A stretch of DNA of 64,000 nucleotides from Manihot esculenta (lineage: Eukaryota; Streptophyta; Magnoliopsida; Malpighiales; Euphorbiaceae). Shown piece after piece: positions 25,301-35,785 of the stretch. The notes beneath the pieces are model-generated. The model was not told the DNA's origin. It ran no database searches and worked only from the letters and a program-made list of their open reading frames with translations. Each line of letters opens with the position of its first letter. The first letter of the stretch is position 1. Location of the stretch: the NCBI RefSeq assembly GCF_001659605.2, contig NC_035171.2, positions 11,538,614 through 11,602,613 on the forward strand, written 5' to 3'. The position numbers and the translations under genes were made by a program.

Positions 25301-25934
25301 CCTTTTCCACGTCCTCTACTAGCTACTTCACCTTTTACATGAAAGGCTTTCTCTTCTTTCTTTCATCTTATCTGCATAATCTCGCTTTATGAGATTGCAA
25401 GGATCCCATCAATTCATCAAATGAGTATATGGCTAAGTCTTTAGACTCTTCAATGGCTGCCACAACATGATCAATCTTTGAGGTTAAACTCCTTAACAAC
25501 TTTGCAATAACAGTTTTATCTAAGATTTTTTCTCTATAAGATTTCATTTGATTAACAATTACAACTACTCTTAAGAGAAAATCTTGCACTGTCTCTCCAG
25601 TCTTCATTTTCAAGGTTTCAGAATCATGACGAAAGGATTAAAGTTTAATCGTAATTACCTTAGAATTGTCTTGATACGCCGTCTGCAAGGTCGCCCAAGC
25701 ATTTTTAGCAGTAGTTACTGCTGCAATGAAGAATAATGTTTTGGAATCCTTCTTCTTATTTTCTTTCAACCTGGTCTCTTCATTTGGGTCAGGATACCCT
25801 TACTCAACCAAGTCTCACAAATCTTGAGATTTAAATAGAGTTCTTATCTTGATACTTCATAATTCAAAGTTTTCATATTTGAAAACAAGAATTGCCGGTT
25901 GAGAAATACTCACAACGTTGCCGTTTGATGCCAT
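22310..25934 (-). pseudogene. copia gag-pol remains
   Basis: Pieces in order on minus: gag (25934-25368; MKMKTGETVQDFLLRVVVIV), a pre-integrase part with the HLRCGH pair (about 25030-24650), integrase core with CEGCIYGKQ (24614-24180), integrase C-terminal part (24167-23802, FGCIAYALINSHNCSKLNDK), RT with [15 protein letters not shown] and the YIDDMIY active site (23245-22558), and RNase H with KSTSGYMFKLESTSICYCF (22567-22310). The first integrase Asp (family HTDLCG) reads HANLCG and the second (family DRGGEF) reads NRGEEF, while the Glu in PKQNGVAE remains. Gag has Trp codons turned into stops. These are G-to-A changes on the coding strand. Non-functional. Confidence 0.85.
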
Positions 25935-25980
25935 GAGTTAATGCCTAATGTTTTGAATGACTGAGCTTTAATACCACTTT

Positions 25981-26160
25981 TGTTGGGAAAAGGGGATTGA
26001 TGATTACAGAAAACAGATGATAAAAATTAGTTATCTAAATTTGGACGATACTGAAATTAGATAATATACCAGATAGCTAAAAGATATAGCTAACTGAAAC
26101 TAGCAAATTGGAGTTGGAAACTGACGACTTTATTCAAATATTGCAATATATCTGACAGTT
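25981..26160 (-). repeat. partial copia LTR adjoining the primer site
   Basis: On + begins TGTTGGGAAAAGGGGATTGA and matches the first part of the other two LTRs up to the GCAATATATCTGACAGTT block, then breaks off. Confidence 0.75.
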
Positions 26161-26288
26161 AGTGTGCAATTCTGAACCAAGGGTGTGTGTTGAAGATTGA
26201 TTTAAAATTAACACGTGATTAATTTTAGTCTGATTTAGTCTTTGTTAGTTATTTTCGTTTCAGATTTTTTAGGTTCCACTTCCCTTTT
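26161..26288 (+). repeat. inverted copia end fragment (LTR start plus internal end)
   Basis: On + it reads GTGTGCAATTCTGAACCAAG, then TGTTGAAGATTGATTTAAAA and ACACGTG: the same sequence that is found on minus at the 3' end of the element (internal end, purine tract, LTR start). It therefore lies in the opposite orientation to both neighbours. Confidence 0.7.
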
Positions 26289-26694
26289 TGTTGGGGAAAG
26301 GGGATTAACGATCGCAGAAAACAGAGGATAAAAATTAGTTATCAAAATTTGGATGATGCTAAAATTAGATAACATACTATATAGTTAAAAAATATAGCTA
26401 ATTAAATTTGGAAACTAAAGACTTTATTCAAAATTTGCAATATATTTGACAGTTTAATCTATTTTATATTGCAATATACTACAATACTGACTCAGTATCT
26501 TTTAAATTGACATTATAAAAAAGCGAATAAAATATAAATAACAGAAATGAGAAGATAATGCCACCGTTGTTAACATGACTTGACCTAATAACAAACAAGA
26601 AAATGAAAGCTAAAAAATCTAAACAGAAAATAACTAACATAGACTAAATCATACTAACATTAACCACATGCTAATTTTAAATCAATTTTCAACA
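26289..26694 (-). repeat. complete copia LTR at the right edge
   Basis: 406 bp on + from TGTTGGGGAAAGGGG to TTTTCAACA; colinear with the LTR at 21729-22127. The DUF247 reading frame resumes right after it. Confidence 0.8.
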
Positions 26695-27692
26695 GAAGAA
26701 CATGCAAAAATCTCAGTTTCTTAGTCTTCACACTTGCTAGACTACTTGTACATCATGATTGCTCCGGCGGTGGAAGCCCCGGCAGTGCCGGAGATAGATG
26801 AGGCGGAGGAACAAGGAGAGGCCATGCAAAGCAATGGATCATATGTGAATTCAAGTCACGTAAAAGATCTCTTCAGTGATATGGAAGCTAACGTCAAAGC
26901 TAAACAAAGCTCCTATACAACTTCTGAAAAGATTAATATTTTCTAGACCTGTTAAACTCATCCTGAAATTGCCATGGACAATCCTCTCCAGCCTTCCTGG
27001 AATGTCCGTTCTGAAACAACCTATTCAGTACCTGTTCTTCGATCAAGACAAAGAAGAACTGAAACCAAAGAACGACGGCTGCTCCAACAATGAAGTTAGC
27101 AAGCCGCCATTGGTGGAGGAGATCACAATCCCTTGTGTCACTGAGCTTGCCAAATGCGGCGTCCGTTTTTTACCCACTATGGTAACACCTCAAGCATTAA
27201 TTTTGATCCTAAGACAGTTTCATTTTACCTTCCCATTTCAGCTTAGACGTGAACACTGAGGTTGTACCGAGAAACTTAGCAGCATACGAGGCATCAAATG
27301 CATCAGGACCGTTGGTTTTTACACGTTATACAGAATTGATGAATGGGATTATCGATACAGAAGAGGATGTGAAGTTGCTTAGAGAAAAGTGTATTATTCT
27401 GAACCATTTAAAGAGCGATGGAGAAGTTGCAGACCTGTGGAATGGAATAAGCAAGTCCATTAGATTAAACAAAGTGCCTTTTTTGGACAAGGTGATTGAG
27501 GATGCTAACAAGTATTATAATGGGAAATGGAAGATCAAAGTTGGGAACTTTATGAAACGTTATGTGTTTGGTTCTTGGCAGTTTCTTACATTTCTTGCTG
27601 CAATTTTTCTTTTGATGTTGATGACATTGCAAGCTTTTTGCTCAGTCTATAGCTGCGGTCGATTATTTCATCATGTTAGTGATACCACTTAA
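26695..27692 (+). pseudogene. DUF247 (UPF0481) gene, C-terminal part
   Basis: Resumes as HAKISVS-stop-SSHLLDYLYIM, continues with LPWTILSSLPGMSVLKQPIQ and ITIPCVTELAKCGVRFLPT, shifts frame near 27175, then runs open from 27249 (LDVNTEVVPRNLAAYEASNA) to the stop at 27690-27692. The end GSWQFLTFLAAIFLLMLMTL is the C-terminal membrane helix typical of DUF247 proteins. Together with 21099-21728 this accounts for a near complete, single-exon DUF247 gene interrupted by 5 kb of copia sequence. Further breaks: stops near 26727 and 26944. Confidence 0.85.
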
Positions 27693-29649
27693 GTTTGACA
27701 ATTGTATCAGCTGCTGCATGCATGTCTAATTCCAGTAATCCTTCTGTTTCCTTCCTTTTCTTTTCTTTTCTATTGTTTTCTTTTCTTTTCTTTTGATCTC
27801 AATGAAGAGAGAAAAAAATTGTGCTCTTTTGTGATCTAAGGGAGTATTTGATTGTAATGCTGACAAGATTGTATTAATTCTTCTTTAATGAAGTTAACCA
27901 GAACGCTTAATCTCATTTGTGTGTTTTTGAGTGAAGAGAATGTAAATTATTTCCTCTATAAAATTAAATATCTTTCTAAAGTGTATAAAGATAACCCTAA
28001 CTAAACCTAATAGATAGATCTTTTGTAAGCCCACATGTGCCATTAGTTATTAAATTTTAATTTATTAAAATTGAAGATGAATAAATATCAAAATAAATTT
28101 AATAAAATTAAGTTTTAAATAAATTAAAAATTATTAAGAAATAATATAATCAGTAGAAAAATTATCATGCCCTTTTACTTATTTTTATTTCAATTGTATG
28201 ATAAAATTTATATCAAATAAAATTAAATTTTAAATAAATTAAAAATTAAAAATTATCGAGAAATAATACTATAGTAAAATAAATATCATGTACTTTTACT
28301 TATTTTTATTTAAATTATGTGATAAAATTTATGTTAAAATAATATTTATAAAATTATATTGTTAACAAATAATGACTATTTTTAAATAGTATTAAGAAAT
28401 ATTAATATGACAAATAAAATATAATAGTTAATTTAAAAAAAATATAAAAAAATATCATATAATTTTAATTTAAAATTTATAATTTAATTTGTATAGTCGG
28501 TAACATGATTCACTTCGGTATTTGTTGTTTGACAATTATTTTATTACTGATGTTTGACAATTATTTTATTATTGATAATACGATATTGCGGGATATTATT
28601 TTTAAAGTTATAGTATTTAATAATTATATTGGAAGTTATTATTTTTAAAGTTATAGTATTTAATAATTATTTTATTATTAATAGTATGGTATTTTGAGAT
28701 ATTATTTTAATATAAAATTTAAAAAAAATTAATAAAATTATATAATATATATAATTTTTTCCGGCCACACTTTTTAAAAGGGTTGATATTTACAAATTGT
28801 CTATAAAAATATATATATCACCTCTGTATTTTTTTTCTTTTCTTATAGCATAAACAGAGGTGTGGGGAACCGAATAAAAAACAACTTTAATAAATAAATT
28901 GAGTATATTTTTTATATTAATATGATGACTGGCTCAAAACCCGTGAAACCTTTCTGACCGACCTATCCAACATTTTAGGCCTTGACTCAGACGTGCAAGG
29001 CAGATCGAGTCACCTGCGAGCCCAGGTCCAACAGGAGAAATTCAGTCCGGTGATGTGCCATGAGAGAAGATGGCAGGCCCAGTCACATCGCAGTCCTCGC
29101 TTGCGCGCCGGAAAGAATTAAATAGTCGTCTGGTGTGAAGGAGTCTGACACATCCGTACGTACGGATCTGAGCGACAAAGACAGGTGACACTTTAGCAAA
29201 GAAGCCGTTAGACGTCACTAGCGGATAAAAAGAAAGGAATAAAAGGAGAAAAGGTCTTCCTCTTCAGATAAGTCCATACTTATACCGTAAAACCTTATTC
29301 TCTGAATCTCAGAATATCAAAATCATTCATTTTTATAATATTTCATTTTAATTAAAAATTAAAAATTCTAAATTTTCAAAACTAAAAAAAAATTGATCAA
29401 ATTCTTTCATTTTTAAAGTTTTCAAATACACACTTAAAGTCTAAGGCAAGAAAAAAAAAAAAAGAATTTGTGTTCTTCCATGATCAAGGGAATATTTGAT
29501 TGTAATGATGATAATATTATATTAATTCTTCAAACTGAATATAACAATAAGTTTTTGTATCACGCAAGTTTCCCTCTGTGGTTCTTTTGTGACTCGATAC
29601 TCTTGCCTTTTCCTCTTTCTTAAACCTAACTTCTTCTTTCCCCTTCCCC
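27693..29649. other. intergenic DNA with duplicated blocks
   Basis: Begins with the DUF247 3' flank (CTTTT tract at 27757-27795). A diverged tandem duplication of about 115 bp lies near 28100-28335 and a smaller one at 28540-28690. The flank at 27815-27890 reappears at 29455-29530. No gene seen. Confidence 0.5.
28925..29330. repeat. GC-richer island, possible LTR fragment
   Basis: About 400 bp much richer in G+C than its flanks, with a perfect 16-bp palindrome ATCCGTACGTACGGAT at 29152-29167 and GGAATAAAAGGAGAAAAGG followed by a TCTTCCTC tract, as in some gypsy LTRs. No partner copy in the window, so the class is uncertain. Confidence 0.35.
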
Positions 29650-30960
29650 ATGCAAGACGATCTGCGTCAATTGACTATCGATGAAAAAGAAGATGTTGTC
29701 CCTATTAAGAGCTCCAGAGATATTCCGATCATCACTTATGAATGGTGGGGATGTTTCTCACATACAATCCAATCAATTTTCAGAATATACAGACCTCTTT
29801 GGCAAATTTATAGCATCTTTTAGAGGGGTATCTATTATGGAATTAGAGGTAAAAAGAGATATGTTTCGGTTTTTTAATAATGTTGATTTTGAAAATATAG
29901 TGAATGGGGGCTCTTGGTTGTACAATCGATTCTGGCTTGTTTGGAAGGAGATACAAGGTAATGAAAACTCTCTCCATATCCCTCTAACTCATTTTGATTT
30001 TTGGGTTCTGATTAAAGACCTCCCTTCTGGTTATTATAACGAGACGTTGGCTAAATTGGTCGGGGATTTTGAGCTTGATGAGGAGAGTGCAGCCCGAATA
30101 AATGATGATGCTAAAAAAAGGCCAAGAAACACTAAACATAACGTTGTTACAGGTTTTCCTTCCTCTCAACAGGATGCCTCTAACAATACCACTGCGAATA
30201 TTAATTTGATAGGCAAAAGTGAAGCGGCTCATCCCGTCAAAGGTCATGATAGCCGAAAGCAATGGTCATCTTGTGTTGGAATTGCCGAGGACTCGGCAAT
30301 CTTCTGACAGTTAATACATTGAAGGATTTGGTTACTAGTTACAAACCGGACATTTTATTTTTGATGGAAACAAAAACTCTTAGTTTTCGTATAAAATTTT
30401 TTCGTAATTTTTTACATTTTGATGGTTGCTTCTCAGTCAATAGACAATAATTGGGAGGAGACTTTTCGTTAATGTGGAAGAGTCATGTGTCTGTTTCTGG
30501 AGTTGGTTTTTCTTCAAATTTTATTGATTCAGTTGTTTCGGAAGGTAATGTTCAATAGAGGTTTACCGGTTATTATGTGTTTCCGAAATCGCAACAATAA
30601 CATCAGTCTTGGAACCTTATTCGAGTTTTATCTCGTAGAAACTCTCTTCCGTAGCGTTGATCGAAAGACTTTAATGATTCATGCTCGAGAGATGAGAAAG
30701 AAGAATAAGCATATTTACCAAATTATCTTATACAAGGGTTTGATTTTAAATGATTGTAAATCTTTGTTAGACTATATTTCTGTTAGACTATATTTTTGTT
30801 AGATTATATTTCTGTTAGATGTGTTCGTCACAATACTGCTTTAACTGCTCATACTTTGACTAGAGAATCTATTAGATATAATCGTCTCTCTGTTTGGGAT
30901 GATATCCTACTTTGTTTGATGGAAGTTTATTAATACAATCAGTAGTTTTACTTTTAAAAA
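29650..30960 (+). mobile_element. internally deleted LINE copy with ORF1, ORF2 start and 3' tail
   Basis: ATG at 29650 opens MQDDLRQLTIDEKEDVV, the ORF1 start; the frame shifts around 29740-29850 and continues in the DUF4283 domain (NGGSWLYNRFWLVWKEIQGN, FDFWVLIKDLPSGYYNE). ORF2 starts at 30262 with MVILCWNCRGLGN and PDILFLMETKT, the endonuclease N-terminus, and breaks at 30450. The rest of the endonuclease, the RT and most of RNase H are absent. The RNase H end VRHNTALTAHTLTRESIRY (about 30818-30875) leads to a stop and the tail TTATTAATACAATCAGTAGT plus A run. Dead, but shares its tail with 15680-16840. Confidence 0.85.
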
Positions 30961-31734
30961 AAATAATAAGTTTTTAATCGCATTTGTATTTTTTAATTAA
31001 AATAATGTAAGTATTAATTATAATTACAGTTTCAATTTAAAATAAAAATATAAAACTAAATCATTTATAATTTTATAAGCTAAAATATAATTTCCTACTT
31101 CAAAATTAAATTTTTTATTTAATCATATTTTAAATTTCTCATACCTTTGAATATCATATTTAATTCATATAAAATTTAGTTTTAGATCTTCATTGACATA
31201 TGTTATTTGTACAAAATTTAAAATTACAGTACGTATGATTATTCACAACTTGTAAATGGAGAGTTATTTGTTTATTTAATCTAATATGTGAAGAATATTA
31301 TAAATCGTCTGCGTATGAATTTAAATACATAGCAAAAAGAGGTGGCTCGTGTTACTATTTTTGCCTAGCATTAGTTATCTCTTCCTTTTGCCTAGCATTA
31401 GTTATCTCTTCCTTTAGCTGAACAAGAGCACTGAGGACTTATAGACAACGATGCAGAGTCAATAGAGCTACAGGACAAAAAGACTAGCAAATCAAATGAG
31501 AATAAATACATCATACCAAAATGAGTTATCTTTTAGAGTCGGTAAGGAGCTCTTCAATATTTTCAATATAAAAAACAAAACGTATATCTTTGTCATAAAC
31601 CCTCAATTCAGATAAGGATTAGATACCGACCTCGTCATTAATGGTTCGGCCTGTGCGAATTTGATTTAAAAAGGATCGTGACAAAAAACATATGTTAAAA
31701 ATTGACTTTTAATATTTAAGTTTAGTTTGATCGC
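30961..31734. other. AT-rich spacer
   Basis: No gene. A 27-28 bp tandem duplication (TTTGCCTAGCATTAGTTATC, then TCTTCCT) lies at about 31361-31414. Confidence 0.6.
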
Positions 31735-32190
31735 ATGTGAGTATTATTCGATTTAAATTGAAAAAATTGATCGAATTAAATTAATTTTAAAATTTGATTT
31801 AATTTTTTATGCAATTTGGTTCGATTCAATTTTTAATTTCAAAAATTTTGATTATTTCGATTTGTTTTGATTTTGATCAGAAAAAATTAAAAAAATCGAA
31901 TCGAACTCATAATAATATATTATTTTTAATAATATAGAGAAATTAAATTATATTAAAATTAAAATATTTTAATTAAATTTTAAAAAACTAAAAATAAAAT
32001 ATAAAAAATAAAAATTTATTAAAAATCGAAACCGATTAAATTGAATCAAATCAAACCAGACCGGTTTGGTTCGATTTGATTTCTGATCAAAATCGATTCG
32101 ATTCAATTTTTATAAATACTAAAATTTCAATTTTTGATTTATTCGGTTCAGTTCAATTTTAAACCAAACCGATCGAATGCTCAACTTTAT
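31735..32190 (-). repeat. 430-bp dispersed repeat, minus orientation
   Basis: Reverse-oriented relative to 33195 and 61055. It runs from ATTATTCGATTTAAATTG to AAACCGATCGAATGCTCAAC on +, with the AATAATATATTATT core at about 31910 and AAACCAGACCGGTTTGG near 32055. Both ends present a GAGCA/GAGTA plus TTCGAT-like terminus reading inward, suggesting short terminal inverted repeats. No coding content. Confidence 0.75.
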
Positions 32191-33194
32191 CTGCAGTAGA
32201 CTCGCGAATAAACATAATTATGTCTTTTTTTATAAAAAAATTAATTAAATTCACACTAGTAACTAAAGTTATAAAAATTTCATATTATACCAACCATAAT
32301 CAATAAAATAAAAAAGTATCTAAAGACTATAATCAATAAATAAGTTTTAACTTCATATATTTTTTCTATCAATCCAATAATATATTATAATTATTTAATT
32401 ATGTATGACATATTCGTAGAAATTAATATAAAAAATTAATAAAAAAATTATAATTTTAACAACTTTTATAATTTAAAACCTTTACATGAAAATAAAAAAA
32501 CAACTTAACCTATAATTAAATTAAAATCTAAACAAAACTTATTAAAATCGTCTAAATAACAAAATAAATTTATTAAAAACTATACAAAGTAAGAAAATAT
32601 TAATTTAACACTATATTTTTCCAAATCAACAATATTAATCTTGTTTGGAAATTAATACATTTTCCTATCTACTCTTCGTTGTTATCAACATCTCGATCTT
32701 CATCCATAAATGATAAAATTAATGAATCAAATAATATTGTTTCAATATTTTAAAACTAGTAGTCTTCGTGAAAGAAACCCATTTTGAAAACAGATTTCAA
32801 ATCTCTTGTACATGTACAGTTGTAAAAAACATACAGGTAATACCAAGCTGTCTGCAGGCTCGAGCCCATTTTGATGTGCTAGTCATTATAGACCTTGAAT
32901 GGAAGGATCCACAAGCTCTTTCAGTATGCTCGAGCTTTCTGATTCTGACCACCGGGAGATGGGAGTACTCACCCTCAGGTCTCCGTAAAGCGTCTTAGTT
33001 GTGCATGCAATGATAAACCTAACATAAAGTGTATGTTAGGGATAGTATGGATTCAGACAGTTAAATATTAAATGAGCTAATTAATGAACTGCTGAAAAAC
33101 TCCAAAAGTACAATTGTTCTTTTTGAAAGGACAATTGACAAATGTACCTAGTACGGATGAGAGAATATATACCCTTCCCTCCTCGTAGAAGGAG
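32191..33194. other. spacer with an unassigned GC-richer stretch
   Basis: AT-rich apart from 32760-33050, which is GC-richer and has an open frame at 32768-32998 without any domain I know. Its GGGAGTACTCACCCTCAGGT block has the look of LTR sequence, but no partner copy is present. Confidence 0.4.
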
Positions 33195-33612
33195 ATTATG
33201 AATAAATCAAAAATTGAAATTTTAGTATTTATAAAAATCGAACCAAACTGATTTTGATAGAAATCAAATCGAACTGAACCGATTTGATTCGATTCGATTT
33301 GATCGGTTTGAATTTTTAATAATTTTTTTTTATTTTTTTACACTTTATTTTTAGTATTTTAAAATTTAATTGAAATATTTTAATTTTAATATGATCTAAT
33401 CTCTCTATATTATTGAAAATAATATATTATTATCACTAATCGGTTCGGTTCGATTTTTTCAAATTTTTTTTATCAAAATCGAATTAAATTGAGATAACTA
33501 AAATTTTTGAAATTAAAAATCAAAACGAATCAAAATGAATAAAAAACCGAACTGAATTTTTAAATCAATTCAATTCAATCAATTTTTTCAATTTAAATCG
33601 AATATTGCTCAC
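33195..33612 (+). repeat. 430-bp dispersed repeat
   Basis: TGAAATTTTAGTATTTATAAA, AACTGAACCGATTTGATTCG, TTTTACACTTTATTTTTAGT, AATAATATATTATTATCA, and end TTAAATCGAATATTGCTCAC. Block for block the same as 61055-61512. Confidence 0.8.
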
Positions 33613-33829
33613 CTCTAGTTAGTTAGATTGACTCGTTGGCAAGAATTGTTGTGTTGTTTTTAATCGCCCTCCTAAAGTTTCTGCTTTAAGGTACGAAACT
33701 ATAAGTCTCATTAAGCGAAAGAGAAGAACAAAAGATCTGGATAGACAGGCTAAACCACAAGACGGGCATATGGCCACCTTTAACATAAAATGAACGGTCA
33801 TATTAATTTAACTCGGAATCTATGATAAA

Positions 33830-34309
33830 GTCCAATTAAACATTTGTGAAAGAATAATCTTACAATTACTAATAATCTAACCAAATTTAAACCAATCATT
33901 TTGAGAAGTTTCAATAGCATTCACAACACCCTTAGCGTCTATTGTAATATTCACATCATTGTTTGATCTCTCTTAACCATCTCAATGCCTCTTTTAGTGC
34001 CAAAACCTTAGCCAGTTGAGGGTAAACAATCACTTCTAGAAAAACCAATCAATTCACAACAAAACTTTCTTGCACTATCTCTTATTAAAGTTACAAATAA
34101 AACTATACTCTCTTACTCATGAATCCCCGCATCCATATTTCACATTTTCCTACCAATAACTGGTTTCACCCAAAAATGCTGTTTAGATACAATAACAGGA
34201 GTGGCCTTAACCCGAGTCTATTGTCATTCTATCAGCACATTTAACCCTAAACGCACAACATCCTGCGGAAAAGATGACTTATTAATCCACACTTTATCAT
34301 TCCTTCTGT
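33830..34309 (-). pseudogene. LINE ORF2, RNase H-side part
   Basis: On minus, with stops: TRVK-like linker, KPVIGRKMWMRGFMSK, then further down NNDVNITIDAKGVVNAI and ETSQNDWFKFG, which match the RNase H (RVT_3) domain at the end of plant LINE ORF2. This is the 3' part of the LINE whose RT-side half lies at 57962-58900, on the other side of the gypsy block. The target duplication TCTAC at 34310-34314 ends it. Confidence 0.65.
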
Positions 34310-34494
34310 TCTACTGTAATACCCGGCTAGACTCCGGTATCGGAATTCCTACCGTCCGGTGGAATCTCGGATGTCGGAAGCCTCTAGTAGGGTAGAAACA
34401 TGTTTTCATAAAATGTTTTAAGGTATTTCATGGTTTTAAGTATGAAAAATTTAATGAGTTTTTGCATAAAAACAACCTTGAAGGAAAACTCAAG

Positions 34495-34635
34495 TTCGGC
34501 CGCCGAACATGCATGCCTTCGGGAGCGCCTTTAGGCCCCCGAAAACATAAGTGAGGAAAGTCCAGGTTCGGCCGCCGAACCTTAAGTTCGGCCGCCGAAC
34601 ATGGCATGTATGCGGAGGCACGTTCGGCCCCCGAA
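34495..34635. repeat. promoter-side cluster of TTCGGCCGCCGAA units
   Basis: The 13-mer is TTCGGC-C-GCCGAA, a perfect 6-bp inverted repeat around one base. Exact copies at 34495-34507, 34567-34579 and 34587-34599 and a variant TTCGGCCCCCGAA at 34623-34635, ending 18 bp before the TATA box. Equivalent clusters: 42115-42275, 47772-47935, 55507-55670. Confidence 0.9.
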
Positions 34636-34653
34636 CGTGGCCTGGCCAGCCAC

Positions 34654-34660
34654 TATAAAA
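34654..34660 (+). promoter_or_regulatory. LTR A1 TATA box
   Basis: TATAAAA followed by GGGTCCC, directly downstream of the first inverted-repeat cluster; the expected start of the R region is about 30 bp further. Confidence 0.7.
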
Positions 34661-35184
34661 GGGTCCCTTAGCCGAAAATGGGCGAGCTTTTTCCCCATTT
34701 CTGGCCAAGGTGAGCTCTCCGCCGCCCCTCACCGATCTTGAGTTCTTTCCTTCCCATCTTACTCGATTTTTCATAAGTTTTTACTTGGTTTTGAAGATTT
34801 TCAAGCTTTATGACAAGTTTGGAGCTTTGGGAACTCAGGAGCTCATTTGCTTGGATCTCCGAGTTTAGGACGTCTCTCCCTCGATCTACAAGAGGTAAGA
34901 GCCGATCTTAAGCTCATTTTATGTTTAAAGTAAGTTTTATGTTAGATCTATGGGGTTAAATGCCTGTTTAGCTCATAGTTAGGTTTATGGGTTTTATTTG
35001 TGTTTTTGAACAATGTGAGTTGCTTGTGTGTTGTAGTTGGGGTTTTTGTTGGTTTGATGCCCCTAGGAGCTTGTATGTTTGCTTGTGAATGCTTGGGAAT
35101 GTTGTAGAATAGGTTTATGCATGATTGGTTAGTTTTGGAGGCATGAATGCATAAGGGAGCCAAGTTTCTGCCCTTTGGCAGAAA

Positions 35185-35385
35185 CCAGGTTCGGCAGCCG
35201 AAGGAGTTTTCGGCCGCCGAACATGGCTGGGGAGGCAGGCTTTTCGGCTGCCGAAGTTGCCCTCGAAAGGAGACTTTCGTCTCTGTCTGGCACCTTCGGC
35301 CGCCGAAGGTGCCGCCGAACCTGCCTGACTTTCGGCTCTGGAGGGACTTTCGGCCGCCGAACCTGCCGCCGAAAGTGCCCTGTCC
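35185..35385. repeat. leader-side cluster of TTCGGCNGCCGAA units
   Basis: A second run of the same unit with variable centre (TTCGGCAGCCGAA, TTCGGCCGCCGAA, TTCGGCTGCCGAA) and half units GCCGCCGAA, about 550-700 bp downstream of the TATA box. Equivalent clusters: 42830-43075, 48487-48727, 56222-56462. LTR A1 lacks one unit of about 55 bp that A2, B1 and B2 have. Confidence 0.9.
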
Positions 35386-35785
35386 AGCCATTTCTTGCAT
35401 ATTTTTATGTAATTGTTTTATGATGTTTTAGGGGGTTTTTGGGGAGTATATTAGAGTTATGTTTATGTATGTTTGGTCCCTCATTGGAGTCCACCTGTGT
35501 AGGTTCGGACCCGAGGAACCGAGGACCCCAGCAGTGAGCCAGCTGCTACAGAGTTTGTCAGAGCTAGCAAGAGGTGAGTGGAATAAACCTTAAGTTTTAA
35601 AATAAATGAAATATGAATTTTGAGCATGATCCATGCATCATGAATGCCATGAGATATAGTAGGTTGTTTGCATTAGTATTCACGAATATGTTGCATTGCA
35701 TTTATGATGTTGATGTGGATTGGTTATTGGATGATCCTTTAGTCCTCATATGGTATGATGATGTTACGGCATGATATGGTATGGA

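Larger units (their letters stand above)
21729..26694 (-). mobile_element. decayed Ty1/copia element inserted in the DUF247 gene
   Basis: On minus the order is: LTR material 26694-25981, a decayed tRNA-Met primer site TGGTATTAAAGC just inside, gag from the ATG at 25934, protease region, integrase, RT, RNase H down to about 22310, purine tract CAAGGGGATG at 22137-22128, and the 3' LTR 22127-21729. Full domain order is kept but every domain is broken by stops and frameshifts. The right side carries more LTR material than one LTR and is partly inverted. I could not find a clear target duplication. Confidence 0.85.

Noticed and set aside
32768..32998. 76-codon open frame in a GC-richer stretch
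   Set aside because: No recognised domain; kept only as an unexplained segment.
34495..35385. Regularly recurring palindromic units that might resemble a CRISPR array
   Set aside because: Spacing is irregular, spacers are shared between copies, and this is plant LTR DNA.
34490..35431. Several open frames on both strands rich in FGGR or RRPN repeats, recurring near 42.1-43.1, 47.7-48.8 and 55.5-56.5 kb
   Set aside because: They translate the TTCGGCCGCCGAA clusters inside the LTRs; no independent start context, and the frames change between copies.
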